Shown here: piece by piece, positions 10,400 to 15,079 of the stretch | Layout: each line of letters starts with the position of its first letter | Position numbering within the stretch: position 1 is the first letter of the stretch | From: Smittium culicis | Taxonomy: Eukaryota > Kickxellomycota > Harpellomycetes > Harpellales > Legeriomycetaceae | NCBI GenBank assembly: GCA_001970855.1 | Contig: LSSN01003609.1 | Span: 1 to 15,079, forward strand | Direction of reading: 5' to 3' | DNA length: 15,079 bases | Notes under the pieces: generated by a model | The model's database searches: none | Told to the model about the DNA's origin: nothing | The model's input: only the letters and a program-made list of their open reading frames with translations | Translations under genes and position numbers: made by a program

Positions 10400-10860
10400 C
10401 AATGGCAACATTCGAAAGATCTTCAAAAATGAAGATTCACCGCTGGTTATATTCATTATAAATCTACCTTTTTTCCTCAATAGTAGCTATTTTCTGCTTC
10501 TTGGGTCTGGGAATACAGTGTTTTTTTTGAAGAAATAATAATTGGGTTACAATTAATTTCAGAAAGGCTGGGTACCAAATCGCAGTCTTCCAATATGGTG
10601 TTCTAAGGTTATTTTCAAGCTTTCGCGCCATACTTTTGTACAAATTGAGTTATTCGAATCCATGTTGGGCAACAATAAGGGTTGTCCCGCTTTGACTAAT
10701 TGAAGATTAGAGTATTCTGACTGACTTAATTGGGGTCTATGAACCTGTTGTGATAACTTTTGTCTTTTTTTCTCTTTTGAGGCAAATAGATGATCATCTT
10801 ACACACCGTAAAGTGTCGAAATAATAGAGAAAGCCTGCTGGTAGATTGCCTATTTCGTCT
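10400..10860 (-). pseudogene. Post-RNase H region of the DIRS-like element, broken
   Basis: Minus-strand translation gives scattered matches to the region after RNase H in DIRS polyproteins. These include DDHLFASKEKK near 10770 (the family's 'DLFAS..N' block) and later pieces near 10560-10600 resembling 'W.P.FL...V' before the recombinase gene. Stops interrupt every frame. The region 10060-10400 further down shows no clear block and may be the junction to the recombinase ORF. Confidence 0.5.
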
Positions 10861-11215
10861 AGGCTGTAAGTCTCATTGGAGCGTCTGATGGATTTAGGAC
10901 TGAGGTAACATATGTTACTTGAGGACGAGTGTTCTTATCTAAGCAATGATATTAAATTTTCTCATCTGTTTCCAAAAATTATTAGCGAAATTAGCCCGCT
11001 AAACCCCTTTAAGTATGATAATGCTGTAGCGATGCCTGTATAAATAAGTACTGAACGTCCGAAAACATTCTGAATCCTCAAAGCAAACTGTATTTTTAGC
11101 AAATCTTGTGCATTTATGTTCATTTTATTCTCCGTGGGGACCCATAATCCATAGTAAAAAAGAGAATTCACAACAATCACTCATGCTTTATCGCTGGCGT
11201 CGTTAAATATTCCCA
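10861..11215 (-). pseudogene. RNase H domain of the DIRS-like element, broken
   Basis: The frame reads FNDASDKA (first catalytic Asp at 11199-11201), then a TGA where Trp is expected. A 72-codon open stretch follows (10962-11180): VIVVNSLFYYGLW, NMNI-like block NINAQDLLKIQFALRI, and GRSVLIYTGIATALSYLKG. In this fold the second acidic residue sits in 'IN..EL' (here Asp at 11103-11105) and the third in 'hTDN..AL', which here is YTG (Gly at 11034-11036). Further along, YVTSVLNPSDAP (about 10875-10914) is the conserved tail after DIRS RNase H. The domain would degrade RNA in the RNA-DNA hybrid during reverse transcription; here it is inactive. Confidence 0.8.
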
Positions 11216-11399
11216 TATCTAAAGTCGCTCAGGATGAGTGACATATCATAGCGTGGCTTTATTTGATGTTTCCAGAAAATTATATTCTGTATTTTAGGCT
11301 CAATAATAGTTAAAACCACTGACCATGATATTGATATAGATATGTGGACATTTTTAAACTTCTTTAGCCTATTTCGCAATAATTGATCAGGGGAAATCG

Positions 11400-12100
11400 C
11401 TAGAAATTTCCTGTGCTCTACCGATGAATGAGGCTAAACATCTCGGCGTTATTTTTCGTATTTTTTAGAGCTTTAAAGCCTCCCTTTTTTTGTATCCTGA
11501 TCTTTGGTAATCGTACTTTATGGCCCAAATTCCTGGAATTAATTCTCACTCCTAAGCGCATTATTTTTTAAATCGGAGTTGTTATATATTCTCCAATCTT
11601 TATCTTGAATCAAGTTCTAAGAGTTTGCCTTTCACCAAAGTCGTGTTCAGTAGACATTGTTCTTTTGAATTCCCTAAAATTAGCAGGTCATCCATATAGG
11701 CTGAAATATTTATACCATGAGCTCTCGCCCATAAAAATTTCTGGCGGAGTATCTTCGTGAACGTGTTAGCGCTTACAGATAATAGAACGAAAATACCCTG
11801 AATCGGTATGATCGACAGTTCCAGTAGAGTCGCAAGAACTTTTTGCACACTTGCGGATTAGCATATGTATAAATTCATCCTCAAGGTCCTGAGAGGTCAC
11901 GTAATCCTTGCTTTTGATGGTTCGGAAGATTAGATTTTGGGACTAAATTTTGATTAATCTTTCATTTAATTTATGGTTGACCTTATTGAGGTCTAGAGAC
12001 AGTCTGAGCCATCCATCTTTCTTTGGAACTACGAATAAGTTGCTGTAAAATCCCAGACTCTTTGACTTGACCTCTTCTTTATACTTATTTGGCAGATGAG
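11400..12100 (-). pseudogene. DIRS-like reverse transcriptase with intact YMDD box, broken
   Basis: From ~12096 the minus strand reads a basic helix, then LFVVPKKDGWLRLSLDL (the first RT block, about 11990-12040), KVNHKLNE, and after a stop KDYVTSQDLEDEF (11871-11909), which keeps the first catalytic Asp. An 82-codon frame (11600-11848) continues with LSVSANTFTKILRQ, WARAHGINISAYMDDLLILG (catalytic YMDD at 11687-11698) and NSKEQCLLNT...KGKLLELD. The next frames give damaged pieces of the 'LGF...' thumb and connection (11400-11590). The motif set is DIRS-type rather than LINE or gypsy integrase-type. Stops at several points mean only fragments could be translated. Confidence 0.85.
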
Positions 12101-12379
12101 AGGATACTTCTTACATATACATACCATGCGCTGCAGGCTTCATTAGTGATTTTGGGTTCTGTAATGGTTTCCCGAACCCCGTCTCTACAATAGATCTGAT
12201 CCACTATTTTTCTGTCAGCCTTTATCTTACAGTATTTAATATTGAGGTTAATATATCAACTGGGGCTGAGGGGGTCCCTAGATTAGCCCACTCGATCGAT
12301 AGTTTGAATTTTAGTCTTTTGGTTGTTGCCTTATGAGCATACTGTTGGTTCTGTAGTCTTCAATGATAGCTCCGGAGCT

Positions 12380-13040
12380 GAGTTGCTGTTGGAGCTACCA
12401 TATTTAGCATTCTATTAGCACCCACAAAAGGGGCATTTTATCCTAGGCTCCCGGGTGCGGGTTTAATAGTTATAAACTGCTTTAACTCTATTTTATATAT
12501 TGGAAACTTTTATTTTAGTCGCAAATATCTGCTGAGGCTATACCTGCAGTTCCATAACATATATTGATTATCAAGTCGTCATTAAGTAGCCAGTTCCACG
12601 ATTTTGGTTACTTTATCCTTTTTGGTGTTGGCAAATACCATCTCCGGCTCATCCAATGACACTTTGGTATTTTATTAGGTTTTTCGGTGTAGCTAGTAGT
12701 CTATGGGCTATGTGGCCGGAGATATCGCAGCTTGGATTCCGTATAAAATAGATTCATAATTAAACGCCTAGAGTGTCAGAATCATTGAGAGGTTGTGGAA
12801 GATAATTCTTAAAAATGATCTTTGGGTAGCAGTAAATGGCATCCTTTGTTTCGTATTCAGTCAACTAAATCCTGAAGAGATCCTCCACTATATAGGCTAA
12901 AGCTTGTAACAGCCTTTGGTAAACGGAAAAATCGCTTTTAGGGTTTCTTTTTGTTACATACATATCAGTGGGGCCCTTAATTGCCTCCATTTCGAACAAC
13001 GTTATTTTTACTTTCCCAGAGTTCTTTAATTCTTTGAATA
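12380..13040 (-). pseudogene. Gag-like region of the DIRS-like element, broken
   Basis: On the minus strand from ~13035 the frames give segments such as MYVTKRNPKSDF and VYQRLLQALAYIVEDLF. Then ISPAT-PIDY-LHR (about 12682-12738, two stops) and SLDEPEMVFANT follow, resembling the 'ATRP.DYF.HR' and 'P...FA.T...LL.D.A' blocks of DIRS Gag proteins. Near 12400-12480 a damaged basic region (KPAPGS... NAPFVGANRM) fits the Arg-rich C-terminal part. The section 12100-12380 between Gag and RT shows only short open stretches. The Gag call rests on recall of the family's general pattern and could not be verified by alignment. Confidence 0.6.
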
Positions 13041-13063
13041 GCTTCAGCTAATATTAATTTTAA

Positions 13064-13377
<314 letters not shown>

Positions 13378-13411
13378 CAAATAAATTAGAGTCAAATATT
13401 AATTTTCTTAA

Positions 13412-13596
13412 ATTTTCGCCTCCAACACTCTTTAAAAAGATGTTTAACGATTCGCTTGTGATTTTTAAGCAAGTAAATTATTTGCTGTTATTTTAAAATA
13501 AACCAATAATCCTTAAGAACTCGGAATTAAAGTATATTAATTGAACGTAGTTGGCTATATTTGGTGGTCCAAAATGGTTTACCGTATGTGATAGGG
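13412..13596. mobile_element. TTAA-flanked miniature element, copy B
   Basis: A full-length ~185-base copy in the same orientation as A and C. It is preceded by TTAA at 13408-13411 and starts with a diverged end (ATTTTCGCC) leading into CTCCAACACTCTTTAAAAA. The middle keeps TTATTTGCTGTTATTTTA and ACCAATAA. Near the right end is TTGGCTATATTTGGTGGTCC, and the terminus reads GATAGGG followed by TCAA (13597-13600), one base from TTAA. It is clearly older or more diverged than copy C. It sits only ~35 bases after copy A. Confidence 0.65.
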
Positions 13597-13600
13597 TCAA

Positions 13601-14147
13601 TATGTCGGAGTATTACCAATACCCAGCCTAGAACTTTAAAATTTGGTTTTAGGGTTTTTTTTTCTGTTATATTCAAGATTTTTTCTTCTTTATTTGTTAC
13701 TTGTAAGATATAAAAACCATATGTTGACTGTTTTGAATCATTTTTATTTTATAAGACATCAAAAAAACTGCATACCATTTCATTTTGGAAGGAAATTGTG
13801 CTTTTTATATACCTCATTTCTTCTTCACTAATGATAAGAATAGTACTATTTTTTTTCTTGTAGCGATAAAATAAATAAATAGAATAAAAAGGTTAAAAAT
13901 TTTTGAATAAAAAGGAAGGAAAAATATAGATGTGAATATATAATAATAAATTTTACGAATCATCAATATTCACAAAGAGAAGACAGGATTTCCTATAAAA
14001 ACTCGCATCAGTATTAAAACTCTTTACAATAAAACTAGTTCAATCATCTCTTTGATTATAATAATGGTTCTTTGATGAGATACTTTCTTTGTTGTAGCGT
14101 TTTGTTAATCTCCGCTACAACAAATATAGAATACCTAACATAATTAA
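13601..14147. other. AT-rich interval between miniature element copies B and C
   Basis: No gene is recognised. A 62-codon frame at 13643-13831 is low-complexity Phe/Leu-rich translation of a T-rich run and matches nothing. The part 13840-13930 is A/T-rich with ATAAATAAAT runs. A perfect 12-base inverted repeat is present at 14088-14124 (listed separately). Nothing else stands out. Confidence 0.6.
14088..14124. repeat. Perfect 12-bp inverted repeat
   Basis: TTTGTTGTAGCG (14088-14099) and CGCTACAACAAA (14113-14124) are exact reverse complements with a 13-base loop. A 12-base perfect stem with several G:C pairs is notable in such AT-rich sequence. It may be a relic of a terminal inverted repeat brought together by deletion, or an RNA hairpin. 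It ends ~25 bases before copy C of the miniature element. No function can be assigned. Confidence 0.6.
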
Positions 14148-14151
14148 TTAC

Positions 14152-14340
14152 AGCTATTTCCCGTCCAACACTCTTTAAAAAAATCAATGTATTGATTCGT
14201 TTATGGTTTAAAATCAAGTTAGTTATTTGCAATTATTTTACAGCATACCAATAAACGAATATTTCTCGAAACTGTTATTTTTATTGAATTCAGTTGGCTA
14301 TATTTGGTAGTTCAAAAATAGTCTATCACACAGGAAAGGG
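14152..14340. mobile_element. TTAA-flanked miniature element, copy C
   Basis: The best-kept copy internally. It contains TTTCCCGTCCAACACTCTTT at the left, the palindrome-derived AATCAATGTATTGATT (14182-14197), TTAGTTATTTGCAATTATTT, ACCAATAAACGAATAT, TTGGCTATATTTGGTAGTTC and AATAGTCTATCACACA. It ends with GGAAAGGG (14333-14340) immediately followed by TTAA (14341-14344). That right end is the exact reverse complement of the left end of copy A, which defines a terminal inverted repeat of at least 8 bases, or 15 with the flanking bases. The left end of C is damaged (TTACAGCTATTTCCC instead of TTAACCCTTTCCC). It lies ~300 bases from the 3' end of the SH3 gene. Confidence 0.7.
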
Positions 14341-14344
14341 TTAA

Positions 14345-14637
14345 AATCCGCTCATTATTAAAATTCAACTAAAAAATATTTAATAAACACGCCTCATGTC
14401 AAATTAGTCTATTAACCAATTGATACATTACAATACTAATAGTAGTAAATTCTTTGAAAATTTTATTTTGAATCTAATTTTACTAACAATAGTTTAAGCT
14501 AAGTTATAATATATCTTTTGAATTAAAATATTCTTTCAACTATTCAAAAAAAATTTTATTTTTCGCAAGGAATTTTTAGTAATGTAAATATATAAAATAA
14601 AAATTTATATTAGACTACCCATGTTTAAGCTGGATTT
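14345..14637. other. 3' flank of the SH3-protein gene
   Basis: AT-rich interval between the last miniature element and the SH3-protein stop codon. On the minus strand it should contain the 3' untranslated region of that gene. A candidate poly-A signal is listed separately. Nothing else is recognised. Confidence 0.6.
14555..14560 (-). terminator. Candidate polyadenylation signal AATAAA
   Basis: On the minus strand AATAAA occurs ~78 bases after the stop codon of the SH3-protein gene, followed by a T-rich run. This spacing suits a 3' end signal. In such AT-rich sequence AATAAA is common by chance, so the call is tentative. Confidence 0.35.
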
Positions 14638-14969
14638 TTAACTATTCTCAATCAGCTTTATAAAATTTGCAGGAAACTATTGAATTAAAGAAAATAAGTA
14701 ATTTGAGTATATTTTTTATGAAGTCGTCAGATAAACATAGTTATAAAAATGTAATATGAATTTATAACTATTTTTTGCACTTACTTGGCCCTTCTTTCCA
14801 TTACACGAACCTTCCCACCAATCTATCTGACTCTCGGTATAATTGGATATAAGTATTTTATCACCCTTTTTAAACTGTAGGTCCGATTCTGATTCTCCTG
14901 AAAAGTCAAACAATGCTTCCCCATATTTACCTTCTAGGCACTCAGAATTTTCATTTTCATTTTTTGGTT
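14638..14969 (-). CDS. SH3-domain protein, C-terminal two exons (partial)
   Basis: Two exons, 14785-14969 and 14638-14676, join across a 108-base intron (donor GTAAGT, acceptor AATAG). The first part is acidic and Asn/Glu-rich, then a complete SH3 domain follows. It has ALFDF (the 'ALYDY' motif), SESDLQFKKGDKI (RT-loop acidic residues and hydrophobic core), SQIDWWEG (the peptide-binding Trp pair) and NGKKGQ at the exon end. The second exon supplies FPANFIKLIENS and a TAA stop (14638-14640), completing the 'G.FPANYV.L' strand. The domain thus closes the protein. SH3 domains bind proline-rich peptides. The motif style most resembles fungal Ysc84/Lsb3 (SH3YL1) proteins of the cortical actin and endocytosis machinery, where a lipid-binding SYLF domain precedes a C-terminal SH3. 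Other actin or signalling adaptors are possible. The upstream exons lie outside the window. All key residues are present, so this gene looks alive. Confidence 0.85.
14677..14784 (-). other. Intron (108 bp, phase 0) within the SH3-protein gene
   Basis: On the minus strand the intron starts with GTAAGT right after the CAA (Gln) codon and ends with TTCAATAG before TTT (Phe). Removing it restores the conserved 'G-Q-F-P-A-N' junction of the SH3 domain, which is strong evidence that it is real. A fungal-type branch-point candidate CTGAC lies at 14726-14730, ~50 bases before the acceptor. Confidence 0.85.
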
Positions 14970-15079
14970 CTAAATAATATGAATTTTAATACTGTAATAC
15001 TTGGAATTTGATAAATAAAATCAATGAAAAGTAATAATTTATGATAAAAAAAACAATACGGTATTAATAGCTCTTTATA
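14970..15079 (-). other. Probable upstream intron of the SH3-protein gene (partial)
   Basis: The minus-strand sequence TATTATTTAG ends at 14970 and would be a phase-1 acceptor, because an in-frame TAA at 14986-14988 rules out extending the exon further. The rest up to the window edge is AT-rich and non-coding in appearance. The donor was not found inside the window: a GTATTG near 15059 would leave an in-frame stop before it. The intron therefore probably starts beyond 15079. Confidence 0.5.

Larger units (their letters stand above)
9480..13050 (-). mobile_element. Decayed DIRS-like (tyrosine recombinase) retrotransposon
   Basis: Read on the minus strand from ~13050 down to ~9480, the remnants follow the DIRS order: a Gag-like segment, reverse transcriptase, RNase H, a post-RNase H segment ending in the 'NP.DAP' hallmark, and a tyrosine recombinase-like segment. 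The RT is of the DIRS kind (FTKILR...WARAHGI..SAYMDD). DIRS elements integrate through a tyrosine recombinase rather than a DDE integrase and usually carry unusual split or inverted repeats instead of LTRs. I could not identify those repeats here. Stops and frame changes occur throughout, so it is dead. The ends are approximate. DIRS elements are common in Mucoromycota and some other lineages, which informs the organism guess. Confidence 0.8.

Noticed and set aside
13643..13831. 62-codon plus-strand frame rich in Phe, Leu and Tyr
   Set aside because: It is translation of a T-rich low-complexity run, with no motif and no splice or start context. A membrane-like look is expected from poly-T sequence.
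14992..15079. An upstream SH3-gene exon at the window edge (reading KELLI-like residues on the minus strand)
   Set aside because: The only nearby donor-like GT leaves an in-frame stop in the phase needed to join the next exon, so the exon is not supported.

Overview
The window looks like a transposon-rich, AT-rich stretch of a nuclear eukaryotic genome. The best guess is an early-diverging (Mucoromycota-type) fungus. This rests on a DIRS-type tyrosine-recombinase retrotransposon, a short GT-AG intron of 108 bases, an SH3 domain of the fungal Ysc84/Lsb3-like style, and a very AT-rich background. The lineage call is inference only. There is no bacterial-style operon, CRISPR array, rRNA or tRNA that I could recognise.

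Layout. Bases 1-879 hold no gene: a short GC-rich edge, a T/A-rich run ending in an A-tract, then a less AT-rich stretch that is probably the 5' untranslated part of the next element. Bases 880 to about 4950 (+ strand) are a heavily decayed non-LTR retrotransposon (LINE): an ORF1-like leader, an apurinic endonuclease (EEP) domain, a reverse transcriptase, and the zinc-knuckle-like C-terminus, all broken by stops and frameshifts. Bases 4950 to about 9480 are 4.5 kb of extremely AT-rich sequence with no recognisable gene, only small hairpins near its right end. Bases 9480 to about 13050 (- strand) are a decayed DIRS-like retrotransposon. Read on the minus strand the order is Gag-like, reverse transcriptase (YMDD box still intact), RNase H, then tyrosine recombinase remnant.

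Bases 13060-14344 hold three diverged, same-orientation copies of a ~185-base miniature inverted-repeat element. It has CCCTTTCC/GGAAAGGG ends abutting TTAA, which suggests piggyBac-like mobilisation. The first copy is split by a 140-base (TTA)n microsatellite. The right edge (14638-15079, - strand) carries the only apparently intact host gene: the last two exons of a protein ending in an SH3 domain, with the rest of the gene beyond the window.

The genes do not work together in a pathway. The window is best read as the 3' end of one cellular gene next to layers of dead mobile elements. I found no convincing novel system. The most informative new structure is the TTAA-flanked miniature element family and the microsatellite grown inside one copy.
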